DNA of 25,743 nt from assembly GCA_946482075.1 (NCBI GenBank), contig CAMLQG010000042.1:1-25743 (forward strand). The letters run 5' to 3'. Of this stretch, positions 8,448 through 15,611 are shown one piece after another. The position numbers and the translations under genes are program-made. The notes beneath the pieces were generated by a model. It saw only the letters and a program-made list of their open reading frames with translations. It was not told where the DNA came from and made no database searches. The stretch's first letter is position 1; each line of letters begins with the position of its first letter. This DNA is from an uncultured Erythrobacteraceae bacterium (lineage in GTDB: Bacteria > Pseudomonadota > Alphaproteobacteria > Sphingomonadales > Sphingomonadaceae).

Positions 8448-9500
8448 ATGGATCATAGTGTCGCGGCGCTTCTGCTCGAATGGTATGACGTGCATGCGCG
8501 CGCGTTGCCGTGGCGTAGTCCGCCCGGCGCCCCGCCACCTTCGCCCTATCGTGTATGGCTGTCGGAAGTGATGCTGCAGCAGACCACCGTGGCGGCGGTG
8601 ATTCCCTATTTCGAGAAGTTCACTGCCCGATGGCCCGACGCGGAGGCACTCGCCGCCGCACCGGAAGCGGAGATCATGGCTGCCTGGGCGGGGCTCGGCT
8701 ATTACAGCCGCGCGCGCAATCTCGTCGCCTGCGCCCGCGCGGTGGTGGAACGAGGCGGTTTTCCCGACACCGAGGAGGGGTTGCGCGCTCTGCCGGGCCT
8801 GGGCGCCTACACTGCCGCGGCAGTGGCCGCGATCGCGTTCGGAAGACGAGCCGTGGTGGTGGACGCGAATGTCGAACGCGTGGTCGCCCGCCTGTTCGCC
8901 ATCGCCGATCCGCTGCCGAGCGGGCGGACGGCGATCCGGGCCAAGGCCGAGACGATCACGCCATTCGACCGCGCCGGCGATTTCGCGCAGGCGATGATGG
9001 ACCTTGGCGCCACCATCTGCACTTCGCGCGAACCGCGCTGCCTGCTCTGCCCGCTCTGCCCGCTCGCTGCGAAATGCACGGGCCGGGCTCAGGGCGATCC
9101 CGCCCGCTATCCGGTGAAACCGCCGAAGAAGGCCAAGCCCGAACGGCGCGGCCGGACCTTCTGGATCGAACGCGACAAGGCGGTCTGGCTCGTGCGCCGT
9201 CCCGGCAAGGGCCTGCTGGGCGGAATGCGCGCGCTCCCCGATGATGGCTGGCATGCGCGGGCTGACGGATCGGGCGAGGGGCCGCTGGCAGGCCCGTGGG
9301 ATCTGGGCGGCGCGGTTCAGCATGGCTTCACCCATTTCGGGCTCACTCTGGATGTCGCGCTGTATGGCGGGCATGACTGGGCGGGCCTGGAGTCGACCGA
9401 AGGCGAATGGTGGCCGCTCGATCGGCTGGACCAGGCCGGGCTACCGACTCTATTCACCAAGGCCGCCGGGCTCGCGCTGGTATGGGAGGAAGACGCATGA
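8448..9500 (+). CDS. mutY: Adenine DNA glycosylase MutY with expanded Fe-S loop
   Basis: Removes adenine mispaired with 8-oxoguanine in base excision repair. The 350-residue length is normal. It has the catalytic SEVMLQQT with Glu40, helix-hairpin-helix LPGLGAYTAAAV at 115-126, catalytic Asp in VVDANVERV near 139, an iron-sulfur loop at 191-210, and a C-terminal NUDIX-like 8-oxoG recognition domain (GLLGGMRALPDDGW; HGFTHFGLTLDVALYGG). The Fe-S loop is odd: cysteines fall at 191, 198, 201, 204 and 210 instead of the usual C-X6-C-X2-C-X5-C. A 9-bp tandem duplication (9045-9062) adds Cys-Pro-Leu; deleting it would restore canonical spacing exactly. The start ATG at 8448 fits the family. The stop overlaps the next gene's start by ATGA. 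Identification is secure; activity with the altered loop is untested. Confidence 0.95.
   Translation: MDHSVAALLLEWYDVHARALPWRSPPGAPPPSPYRVWLSEVMLQQTTVAAVIPYFEKFTARWPDAEALAAAPEAEIMAAWAGLGYYSRARNLVACARAVVERGGFPDTEEGLRALPGLGAYTAAAVAAIAFGRRAVVVDANVERVVARLFAIADPLPSGRTAIRAKAETITPFDRAGDFAQAMMDLGATICTSREPRCLLCPLCPLAAKCTGRAQGDPARYPVKPPKKAKPERRGRTFWIERDKAVWLVRRPGKGLLGGMRALPDDGWHARADGSGEGPLAGPWDLGGAVQHGFTHFGLTLDVALYGGHDWAGLESTEGEWWPLDRLDQAGLPTLFTKAAGLALVWEEDA
8452..8480 (-). promoter_or_regulatory. Possible dciA promoter inside the mutY 5' coding end
   Basis: On the minus strand TATGAT (8452-8457) fits the -10 consensus at 5 of 6 positions. A poor -35 (TTCGAG, 8475-8480) lies 17 bp away. Transcription would start a few bases before the dciA ATG. 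It is proposed mainly because only 14 bp separate the two start codons. Weak evidence. Confidence 0.22.
9045..9065 (+). repeat. 9-bp tandem duplication inside the mutY Fe-S motif
   Basis: The unit CTCTGCCCG occurs twice in tandem (9045-9053, 9054-9062) and is followed by a third partial CTC. It is in frame and encodes a repeated Leu-Cys-Pro, giving CLLCPLCPLAAKC where CLLCPLAAKC would be canonical. Replication slippage is the likely origin. Confidence 0.9.
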
Positions 9501-10831
9501 TCGAGACGACAGCCCTTTCGCGGCGCGCGGCGCTGGGCGGGATCGCGGCGGCCTTCGGCGCGCTGGCGCTGCCGACAGGCGTCGTTCATGCGCTTCCGGC
9601 GCCGGTCCCCTGGCCCAATGTGGCCAGGACGCTCAACGATTACGTCACCTCGGGCAAGCTTGCCGGAGCCTTCGCGGCGATGGGGATCGGCGTTCGCGAA
9701 CCCACTCCTATCGCGCGCGGGGTGCAGAGCCTGGGCCAGCCCGGCGCGATGACGATCGACAGCCTGTTCCGCATCTATTCGATGACCAAGCCGATCACCG
9801 GCATGGCCGCGATCATGCTGATCGATGACGGCAAGCTGAAGCTGGACCAGCCGCTGGCCGAAATCCTGCCCAGATTCGCCGATGTGAAGGTGCAGCGCAC
9901 GCCCGACGGATCGATCACCGATCTCGTACCGCTGGAGCGGCCGATCACCATCCGTCATCTGCTGACCCATACGGCGGGGCTCGGCTATTCGATCGTTCAG
10001 CAGGGCCCTCTCCGCCGCGCCTATATCGAAGCGGGCCTCGCGCCCGGTGTCATCAGCCGGTTGCCAATTGCGGAGATGTTCGGCGCTTCCCCAACCGTGC
10101 CCAGTCTCAAGACATTCGCCGACCGGCTGGCGGATATGCCGCTGGTTTACCAGCCCGGCACGCGGTGGAGCTATTCGGTCGCGCTCGACCTCATGGGCCG
10201 GGTGATCGAAGTGGTCTCGGGCAAGAGCTTCGACACATTCCTGCAGGAAAGACTGTTCACTCCGCTGGGAATGACCAGCACTTTCTTCCAGGTACCGCAG
10301 GATCAGGCGTATCGGCTGACGAGCAATTACGGCGTATTGCAGGGCATTCTCGTGCCGCTGGATCCGGCGGGTGCCTCGGCCTTCTTCGACAAGCCGCCGT
10401 TTCCGTTCGGCGGGGCGGGCCTGGTGAGTTCTCCGCGCGATTACGACCGCTTCCTGCGGATGCTGATCGGCCGCGGCCAGTTCGACGGCAAGCGGGTGAT
10501 GAGCGAACAGGCCGTAGCGCTCGGCACGTCGAACCTCCTGCCTCAAGGCGTGGTCACCACCGGTACGCTCGCCAATGGCGGTGGTTTCGGCGCGGGCGGG
10601 CGCGTGGGGCTGGGTGCCGAGGCGGGCACGTTCGGCTGGGGCGGGGCGGCGGGCACGATCGCCTTCGTCGATCTGCACCGCGGTTGGCGCGGCGGCTTCT
10701 ATACGCAATATATGCCGGTCGACGCCTATCCCATCCAACGCCAGTTTCCGGAGATCGCGATGAAGGATGCGCTTGCCATGCTGCCTAGCGCAACGCCGGC
10801 CAGTCTGCCCCGGATGGGACCGACGCCATGA
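9497..10831 (+). CDS. Tat-exported serine hydrolase, beta-lactamase/esterase VIII family
   Basis: A 444-residue protein of the class C beta-lactamase-like serine hydrolase family (PF00144), which includes esterases, D-aminopeptidases and PBP4*-like enzymes. It begins with a twin-arginine signal (SRRAALGG at 8-15, then a long Ala/Gly hydrophobic stretch to about residue 32), so it is predicted to be exported folded. The catalytic SxxK is S95-M-T-K98. The second motif is Y226-S-V in GTRWSYSVALDLMG. The third, GWGGAAGT, replaces KTG, as in family VIII esterases. The context RHLLTHTAGLGY is typical. The ATG at 9497 overlaps the mutY stop. True beta-lactamase activity is unlikely; a carboxylesterase or peptidase role is more probable, with substrate unknown. 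Confidence 0.88.
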   Translation: MIETTALSRRAALGGIAAAFGALALPTGVVHALPAPVPWPNVARTLNDYVTSGKLAGAFAAMGIGVREPTPIARGVQSLGQPGAMTIDSLFRIYSMTKPITGMAAIMLIDDGKLKLDQPLAEILPRFADVKVQRTPDGSITDLVPLERPITIRHLLTHTAGLGYSIVQQGPLRRAYIEAGLAPGVISRLPIAEMFGASPTVPSLKTFADRLADMPLVYQPGTRWSYSVALDLMGRVIEVVSGKSFDTFLQERLFTPLGMTSTFFQVPQDQAYRLTSNYGVLQGILVPLDPAGASAFFDKPPFPFGGAGLVSSPRDYDRFLRMLIGRGQFDGKRVMSEQAVALGTSNLLPQGVVTTGTLANGGGFGAGGRVGLGAEAGTFGWGGAAGTIAFVDLHRGWRGGFYTQYMPVDAYPIQRQFPEIAMKDALAMLPSATPASLPRMGPTP

Positions 10832-11712
10832 GCGACGGCACGGCCGATATCGGCTTTTCCGGCTTCGCGCTGGACCGCGCGGACCATATCCGCAGCAACC
10901 CGGAACGCCTCGCTGAACTGATGGATTGGCGCGCGCGGCTTATCAGGCTCGACGGGCTGGACCCGGTGATCGATGCGGAAAATCGCCTCGAATGGGGTTC
11001 GCTTGCCGATTGCCCACCCGATGCGGAAATCGTCTTCCTGGGACTGAACGAAGGACGTGGTTGCTTTGCCGCCGTGCCTCCTGCGGGTGAAGCCGGCATG
11101 GTCCGCGTGGGCGGCCGGGCCTGGGGCGCGATGGGCATATTGGGCCGTGAGGATCTGGCCGCCTACGGCATGGCCCGCAGTCTGGTGGACTGGCACGCCC
11201 GCCACCGCTTCTGCGCGCAATGCGGGCAGGCCACCGCCATCGCCAAAGGCGGCTGGCAGCGGACATGCGGATCGTGCGGTGCGAACCATTTCCCGCGCGT
11301 CGATCCGGTCACCATCATGCTGGTGGAGCGGGCCGGCCACCTGCTGCTGGGCCGCCAGCCACGCTTCCCGCCGCGCCGCTATTCGCTGCTGGCCGGCTTC
11401 GTGGAGCCGGGGGAATCGATCGAGGAAGCGGTCGCGCGCGAAGTGCTGGAGGAAGCGGGCGTGGTCTGCCGCGACGTGACCTATGTCGCCAGCCAGCCCT
11501 GGCCGTTCCCATCCCAGCTGATGATGGGGTGCCATGCCTTCGCCGATGATGATAGCATCACGATAGACGAAACCGAGCTGGAGGATGCCCGCTGGTTCAC
11601 GCGGGACGAAGTGGCCGAAGCGATGGCGGCTGGCGATGATGGCGCGGCCTTCATTGCCCCGCCGCCTCAGGCGATCGCGCATCAGCTCATGAAATGGTGG
11701 TTGAAGAGATGA
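10828..11712 (+). CDS. nudC: NADH pyrophosphatase / NAD-RNA decapping NUDIX hydrolase NudC
   Basis: Hydrolyses NAD(H) to NMN(H) and AMP, and in the characterised enzymes removes NAD caps from RNA. At 294 residues it has a divergent N-terminal domain, a zinc ribbon with Cys129, Cys132, Cys147 and Cys150 (FCAQCGQ...RTCGSCG), and the NUDIX box at 190-212 (GFVEPGESIEEAVAREVLEE then AG). The NudC-specific SQPWPFPSQLM array starts at 222. All three hallmarks are intact. Its start overlaps the serine hydrolase stop by ATGA and its own stop overlaps the next start the same way, so the four genes from mutY on look like a coupled operon. Confidence 0.96.
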   Translation: MSDGTADIGFSGFALDRADHIRSNPERLAELMDWRARLIRLDGLDPVIDAENRLEWGSLADCPPDAEIVFLGLNEGRGCFAAVPPAGEAGMVRVGGRAWGAMGILGREDLAAYGMARSLVDWHARHRFCAQCGQATAIAKGGWQRTCGSCGANHFPRVDPVTIMLVERAGHLLLGRQPRFPPRRYSLLAGFVEPGESIEEAVAREVLEEAGVVCRDVTYVASQPWPFPSQLMMGCHAFADDDSITIDETELEDARWFTRDEVAEAMAAGDDGAAFIAPPPQAIAHQLMKWWLKR

Positions 11713-12383
11713 GCAACCGGCTGACGATCGATATCTGGTCCGACGTGATGTGCCCCTGGTGCGTCATCGGCTACAAGAACCTGGAAAAGGGCCTGGCGGA
11801 ACTCGATGGAGAGATCGAGGCGGATATCCGCTGGATGCCGTTCGAACTCAACCCCACGATGTCCGCCACGGGTGAGGATCAGGACATCCATATCGCCAGG
11901 AAATACGGCCGCTCGCCGGAAGAGGCGGCGCAGACCCGCAGCACGATCAGGGATCTCGCGGAGAAGGCCGGTTTCAGCCTCTCTTATCAAGGCGAGGGGG
12001 CTGCCCCCGCGCCGATGATGTGGAACACCAACGCCGCGCACCGCCTGCTGCGCTGGGCTCTGGAAACCGCCGGGCCGGAAGCGCAGACGCGCCTCAAGCT
12101 CGCCCTGTTCCGCGCCCATTTCCAGCAGCGCCGCAACGTGTCCGATCCCGAAGTGTTGGCGGACGTGGCGCAAGCCGAAGGCCTCGATCGCGCTGGCGCG
12201 CTGGCCGCGCTGACGGACGACCGCCTCGCCAGCACCGTGGCCTGGGAAGAGGACCGCGCGCAGGACATGATGATAACCGGCGTGCCGGCGATGATCGTCA
12301 ACGGCAAGATGATGATCCCCGGCGCGCAACAGCCCGAGGTTTACGTGGCGGCGCTGAGGCAGGCTGTGGCGCGGGGGTTGTAA
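11709..12383 (+). CDS. FrnE-like DsbA-family thiol oxidoreductase
   Basis: A 224-residue cytoplasmic thioredoxin-fold protein of the FrnE / 2-hydroxychromene-2-carboxylate isomerase group. There is no signal peptide. The active site is C15-P-W-C18 in IWSDVMCPWCVIG, followed by the family block RWMPFELNP. The cis-proline loop is ITGVPAMIVNGK near residue 190. Proteins of this type act as cytosolic disulfide isomerases or oxidoreductases, and FrnE in Deinococcus is linked to oxidative stress tolerance. The ATG at 11709 overlaps the nudC stop; an in-frame ATG 15 bases earlier would lie within nudC and lacks support. It is the last gene of the mutY operon and converges on the SnoaL-like gene 15 bases away. 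Confidence 0.9.
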   Translation: MSNRLTIDIWSDVMCPWCVIGYKNLEKGLAELDGEIEADIRWMPFELNPTMSATGEDQDIHIARKYGRSPEEAAQTRSTIRDLAEKAGFSLSYQGEGAAPAPMMWNTNAAHRLLRWALETAGPEAQTRLKLALFRAHFQQRRNVSDPEVLADVAQAEGLDRAGALAALTDDRLASTVAWEEDRAQDMMITGVPAMIVNGKMMIPGAQQPEVYVAALRQAVARGL

Positions 12384-12398
12384 CGGCCGACCGGAAGG

Positions 12399-12896
12399 TC
12401 AGGTAAAAAACCCCAACGTTCCGTGGGCCTGCGCTTCATGCATTGAATAGGTGGGCATGGGGCCGGCATAATTGCCATCGGGCGTCATGGTGCCGGGATT
12501 GCCGGAACAGGCCATTACGCGGCAATTTCGATTGCGGATCAGCCAACGCCCTCCGCTGCGAACGAAACTGTCATCATACCAGCCTCGGCCCAGCCACGTA
12601 TCCCCGCCTTCCAGTCCGGTGCGCACGATGTGCCAATTTCCATGCGCCAGCGTCTTCGCGGTGTCCCCTTGGATGCGGATGGCGACGTTCGTTATGGAAT
12701 GCTGTGAAGCATCGAACGCGCCCCATGCCGCCCGGGCTCCTGCCTTGAAACTGGCGAGACCGGAAAACAGGAATGGTGCGCCGTAATCCGCCGTTACATC
12801 ATCGGTGAAGATATTGTCGAACAAGTCCCACTGGCGTGTGTCGATGGCCAATGCATAGAGATATAGTTGCTGCGCAAGACTATTGTGATCGTCCAT
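12399..12896 (-). CDS. SnoaL-like / NTF2-fold protein
   Basis: A 165-residue protein of the SnoaL_4 type (NTF2-like cone fold). The N-terminus LAQQLYLYALAIDTRQWDLF, followed by FTDDVTADYGAPF, is typical, as is the block SQHSITNVAIRIQGDTAKTLAHGNWH, where the fold places its pocket residues. The C-terminal part WYDDSFVRSGGRWLIRNRNCRV is also characteristic. Members include cyclases, dehydratases, ring-hydroxylase small subunits and many of unknown function; this sequence alone does not decide. The start ATG at 12896 is chosen because GGGAGGG sits 6 bases before it; two in-frame codons further upstream have poorer spacing. It is transcribed alone and converges with the mutY operon. Confidence 0.8.
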   Translation of the reverse strand: MDDHNSLAQQLYLYALAIDTRQWDLFDNIFTDDVTADYGAPFLFSGLASFKAGARAAWGAFDASQHSITNVAIRIQGDTAKTLAHGNWHIVRTGLEGGDTWLGRGWYDDSFVRSGGRWLIRNRNCRVMACSGNPGTMTPDGNYAGPMPTYSMHEAQAHGTLGFFT

Positions 12897-12979
12897 AGGC
12901 ATCCCTCCCCGGAATCGCATTGGACATATCGTGTCACAATTCGCGCATCGCTGCGAGCTTCACGAGGTAAATTTCCTCT

Positions 12980-12997
12980 CCTCCCCTTTAGGGGAGG
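12980..12997. terminator. GC-rich hairpin after the orphan gene
   Basis: CCTCCCC-TTTA-GGGGAGG is a 7-bp stem with a tetraloop, placed 4 bases after the stop of the 13002-13418 minus-strand gene. There is no real U-tract on either strand, so it may be a transcript-stabilising hairpin or a dispersed palindrome rather than a Rho-independent terminator. Confidence 0.35.
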
Positions 12998-13001
12998 GGG
13001 G

Positions 13002-13418
13002 CTAGATCCCGAATGAAACCGTCACGGAACCCCGCGTCCAGTTTCCGTTCGGCTGGCAACGGCATTTGTAATCCAGGTCGAAGGTCTGCGCGCCGTTCGC
13101 GCCGGTCGTGATGTTGAGCTCCACCCCGATCGTCGCCGGATCCACCCGCCAGACCGACTCGATCGTGACGAAGCCGGTCTCGTTGCCCGACGAATCCGTC
13201 ACTTCCGGCCGCTTGTAGGTCTTCCCTCCGCCGAGCTTGTGGAGGGCCCAGGCCATCAGTCCCCGATCCTTTTCATCGAGCCGGATCTGCGGTTGCGCGC
13301 GCTGCTCCTCGCAAATTGCCTTGAGCTTGAGGCTTCCGAAGACGCGCCCGCCCGGAGCACCGCTGCCGAAAGGTGTGGAGACGAGGCCGGAGGTATCGGC
13401 CGTGACTTGGCATGACAT
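13002..13418 (-). CDS. Hypothetical protein, 138 residues, no recognised family
   Basis: I do not recognise this protein. It is real by translation signals: ATG at 13418 with GGGAGG 9 bases upstream, codon use like its neighbours, and hairpins on both sides. No signal peptide or membrane segment is visible. The first third is Gly/Ser-rich (STPFGSGAPGGRVFGSLKLK), then comes a polar helix-like part (CEEQRAQPQIRLDEKDRGLMAWALHKL). The second half alternates as beta strands (GFVTIESVWRV; TIGVELNITTG; AQTFDLDYKCRCQPNGNW; GSVTVSFGI). The four cysteines (CQV, ICEEQ, CRCQ) have no known metal-site spacing. A beta-sandwich-like cytosolic protein is a guess from the strand pattern. Neighbours give no functional hint. 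Confidence 0.72.
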   Translation of the reverse strand: MSCQVTADTSGLVSTPFGSGAPGGRVFGSLKLKAICEEQRAQPQIRLDEKDRGLMAWALHKLGGGKTYKRPEVTDSSGNETGFVTIESVWRVDPATIGVELNITTGANGAQTFDLDYKCRCQPNGNWTRGSVTVSFGI

Positions 13419-13483
13419 ACGACAATACCTCCCATCCCAAGGGTATGCGTCGAAGTGCTACCGGGTAACGTAACGCGATTAAG

Positions 13484-13502
13484 CCGCGGTGTGGGACCGC
13501 GG
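13484..13502. promoter_or_regulatory. Inverted repeat upstream of the orphan gene
   Basis: CCGCGGT and ACCGCGG are perfect 7-bp arms around GTGGG, located 66 bases upstream of the orphan gene's start. It could be an operator or a small hairpin. No promoter of good quality is visible around it. Confidence 0.3.
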
Positions 13503-13546
13503 TGAACCGGAGTTAAGGACGAGTTAGCGGAAAGGTCAGATAACGT

Positions 13547-13626
13547 CGTCATCCCAGCGCAGGCTGGGATTTCTCCCGAATATGTGGCGCGTCGCTTAAA
13601 ACGACCCCAGCCTTCGCTGGGGTGAA
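13547..13626. repeat. Dispersed inverted repeat, family B, copy 1 (hairpin doublet)
   Basis: Two short hairpins in opposite orientation: ATCCCAGCGCAGGCTGGGAT (13551-13570) and ACCCCAGCCTTCGCTGGGGT (13604-13623). Together the flanks form a longer imperfect inverted repeat. The same doublet occurs at 20886-20966 in better condition. It fills the gap between the DUF1489 gene and the orphan gene. The arrangement is that of a REP doublet (REPIN); no RAYT transposase is in the window. Confidence 0.8.
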
Positions 13627-13644
13627 AAGAGGGAGAGAGAGGCC

Positions 13645-14037
13645 CTAGACCAGTCCCAGCCGGTTGAGCTGGTTCAACAACTTCCCCGGCAGCATATCGC
13701 CCGCATCGCCGTCCGCGCCCAGATCGGCGGGTGCGTCCGCCTGTTCGAGATAGCGCCAGCCCTGGTGGGCGCGCTTGGGGCGGGGGTGGACGGGGATCAG
13801 CCTTGGTTCCAGGCGAATGGTCCACCGCCCGTCCTCGCGCTTCTCGAAGCCCAGGATCGGGGAGCGGCCGATGATCGTGTGGTCGAAGATCCAGAACAAC
13901 GAGCCGCCGATCATCTCCTCGTGCCGCTTGGGCAGATAGCGCGTGGTCATGAACGCTTCCGGGCGGCCTTCCAGCCATCCGCGCAGTTCCTCGATGCTTG
14001 TCGCGCGGAATGCGATCTTGGTCATGTTGAGCGGCAT
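13645..14037 (-). CDS. DUF1489 family protein
   Basis: About 130 residues, starting at ATG 14037 as MPLNMTKIAFRATSIEELRGWL, which matches the usual start of DUF1489 proteins. Conserved-looking segments are TTRYLPKRHEEMIGGSLFWIFDHTIIGRSPILGFE and the RLEPRLIPVHPRPKRAHQGWRYLEQADAPADL region. This small soluble family is widespread in Alphaproteobacteria and has no assigned function that I know of. The start could also be ATG 14025 or 14085; the last would overlap mgtE. It lies 37 bases after the mgtE stop on the same strand and is probably cotranscribed with it. Confidence 0.82.
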   Translation of the reverse strand: MPLNMTKIAFRATSIEELRGWLEGRPEAFMTTRYLPKRHEEMIGGSLFWIFDHTIIGRSPILGFEKREDGRWTIRLEPRLIPVHPRPKRAHQGWRYLEQADAPADLGADGDAGDMLPGKLLNQLNRLGLV

Positions 14038-14074
14038 GGAATGGAAATAGGAAGCGTGGGCCCGCAGGCAAGGT

Positions 14075-15502
14075 TCAGCCGGCAACGCCGCTTGCCGTGG
14101 CGAGGCCGAGGAAGGCGAAGAAACCCATCGAATCCGTGATCATCGTCACGAAGACGGAACTGGCCACCGCCGGGTCCTGCTTCAGCCGGTCGAAGATCAC
14201 CGGCACCAGCACGCCGGCAAGCCCGGCGGTGATGATGTTGATGACCATGGCGGAAGCGATGATGACGCCCAGCAGAGGCGTGAAGATCGCGCCCGTGGCG
14301 ACGCCGATCAGCGCGGCGATGGTCGCTCCGTTTGCCAGCGCCACGCGGAATTCGCGCCACAGGACACGCCGGGTGTTCGATTGGGTGAGCTGGTTCATCG
14401 CGATGGCGCGCACGGATACGGCCATGGTCTGTGTGCCGGCATTGCCGCCGATCGAGGCGACGATCGGCATGAGGATCGCCAGCGCCACCAGCTTCTCGAT
14501 CGCGGCGTCGAACAGGGCGATGATCAGCGAAGCGATCAGCGCGGTGCCGAGATTGGCGATCAGCCAGCGCACGCGCGAGGAATAGGCGTCGGAAATCGGC
14601 TCGTTGATGTCGCCGTCGCCTGCGCCGGACAGCAGCATGGCGTCTTCGGCCGCTTCTTCCTGGATGATGTGGACCACGTCGTCGACCGTGATCTGCCCGA
14701 CCAGCCGCCCGGTTTCGTCCACCACGGCGGCGGAGATCAGCGCGTATTTCTGGAAGCGCAGCGCGACTTCCTCCTGGTCCATCGTCACCGGGATCAGCGT
14801 CTGGTCGCGCTGCATCACGTCGGTCAGCTTGATCGAGCGCGGCGTGCGCAGGACCCAGCTCAACAGGCAGGTGCCGATCGGCTTGTGCTGCGGATCGACC
14901 ACGAAGACTTCCCAGAATTCGGTCGTCAGGTCGGGATTCTCGCGCAGGTAATCGATCAGGTCGCCCACTGTCATGTGGCCGGGCACCGCGACGAGATCGC
15001 GCTGCATCAGGCGGCCGGCGGTCTCTTCCGGATAGGACAGGGCGGATTCGATCGCCGCGCGGTCTTCCGGATCGAGCTCGGCGAGGATCGCCTGCTGGTC
15101 TTCCGGCTCGAGATCCTCGATCAGCTGGACGGCGTCGTCCGTCTCCAGCTGTTCGGCGATGTCCGCGACTTCGTCCGGGCTCAGCGATTCGACCAGCTCG
15201 TCGCGGACGTGGTCGTTGAGTTCGGCTATCACGTCCGCCGTCATCAGGTCGGTTATCGCGCGGGCGAGTTCCAGGCGCTGGTCGGGTTCGAGCAGTTCGA
15301 ACAGGTCGGCGAGATCGGCCGGGTGGAGCGGTTCGACGAGGCGGTAGGTTTCCTCCCCGTCATCCTCGTCCAGCGCATCGACGACGGCGCGGACGAATGT
15401 CGACTTCAGCCGATCTTCCTCGTCCATACGATCGGCGCGGGAGGTTTCCTCCTCGCTCAGCCGTTCGGCCGGCCGGATTTCGTCGAGTTCTTCCTGCGCC
15501 AT
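14075..15502 (-). CDS. mgtE: Magnesium transporter MgtE
   Basis: A 475-residue inner-membrane Mg2+ channel. An acidic N-terminal extension (QEELDEIRPAERLSEEETSR) leads into the MgtE N domain of helical repeats (HPADLADLFELLEPDQRLEL; LSPDEVADIAEQLETDD), which senses Mg2+. Two CBS domains follow at about 190-310 (MTVGDLIDYLRENPD; QITVDDVVHIIQEEA). Five transmembrane helices come after about 320, containing the pore signature SIGGNAGTQT and the C-terminal SVFVTMITDSMGFFAFLGLA with its conserved Asp. The ATG at 15502 is chosen because the upstream frame lacks family similarity. It is divergent from the cyclophilin gene across 109 bp. I see no Mg2+ riboswitch in the leader. Confidence 0.97.
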   Translation of the reverse strand: MAQEELDEIRPAERLSEEETSRADRMDEEDRLKSTFVRAVVDALDEDDGEETYRLVEPLHPADLADLFELLEPDQRLELARAITDLMTADVIAELNDHVRDELVESLSPDEVADIAEQLETDDAVQLIEDLEPEDQQAILAELDPEDRAAIESALSYPEETAGRLMQRDLVAVPGHMTVGDLIDYLRENPDLTTEFWEVFVVDPQHKPIGTCLLSWVLRTPRSIKLTDVMQRDQTLIPVTMDQEEVALRFQKYALISAAVVDETGRLVGQITVDDVVHIIQEEAAEDAMLLSGAGDGDINEPISDAYSSRVRWLIANLGTALIASLIIALFDAAIEKLVALAILMPIVASIGGNAGTQTMAVSVRAIAMNQLTQSNTRRVLWREFRVALANGATIAALIGVATGAIFTPLLGVIIASAMVINIITAGLAGVLVPVIFDRLKQDPAVASSVFVTMITDSMGFFAFLGLATASGVAG

Positions 15503-15556
15503 GTTGCGGGATTTATTCCGCCGCAGCGCAAAAGCAACCGCCGATCCGCTGCAGGC

Positions 15557-15584
15557 GTGACATTGCCGCAAGGCGGCCTATACC
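15557..15584 (+). promoter_or_regulatory. Putative sigma-70-type promoter of the cyclophilin gene
   Basis: GTGACA (15557-15562) matches the -35 consensus at 5 of 6 positions. A 16-bp spacer separates it from TATACC (15579-15584), which matches the -10 at 4 of 6. The start codon is 27 bases downstream and preceded by AGGAGA. Inference from consensus only. Confidence 0.4.
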
Positions 15585-15611
15585 GGCGCCACATTTAGAG
15601 GAGATCACCTG

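Noticed and set aside
9497..10831. A beta-lactamase resistance gene
   Set aside because: The third motif is GWGGAAGT rather than KTG and the protein fits family VIII esterase/D-peptidase relatives in an operon with mutY; resistance is not supported.
12384..12412. A bidirectional terminator between the FrnE-like and SnoaL-like genes
   Set aside because: Only a 4-bp perfect stem (GACC-GGAA-GGTC) precedes the A-rich run; too weak to call.
13484..13626. CRISPR-like repeats from the clustered hairpins between the orphan gene and the DUF1489 gene
   Set aside because: The units are not direct repeats with regular spacers; they are inverse hairpins of the same type as at 20886.
14381..15598. Long plus-strand frame opposite mgtE, and a minus-strand frame 15513-17129 opposite ppiB and lysR
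   Set aside because: Both are shadows of well-identified genes and begin or end inside them without translation signals.
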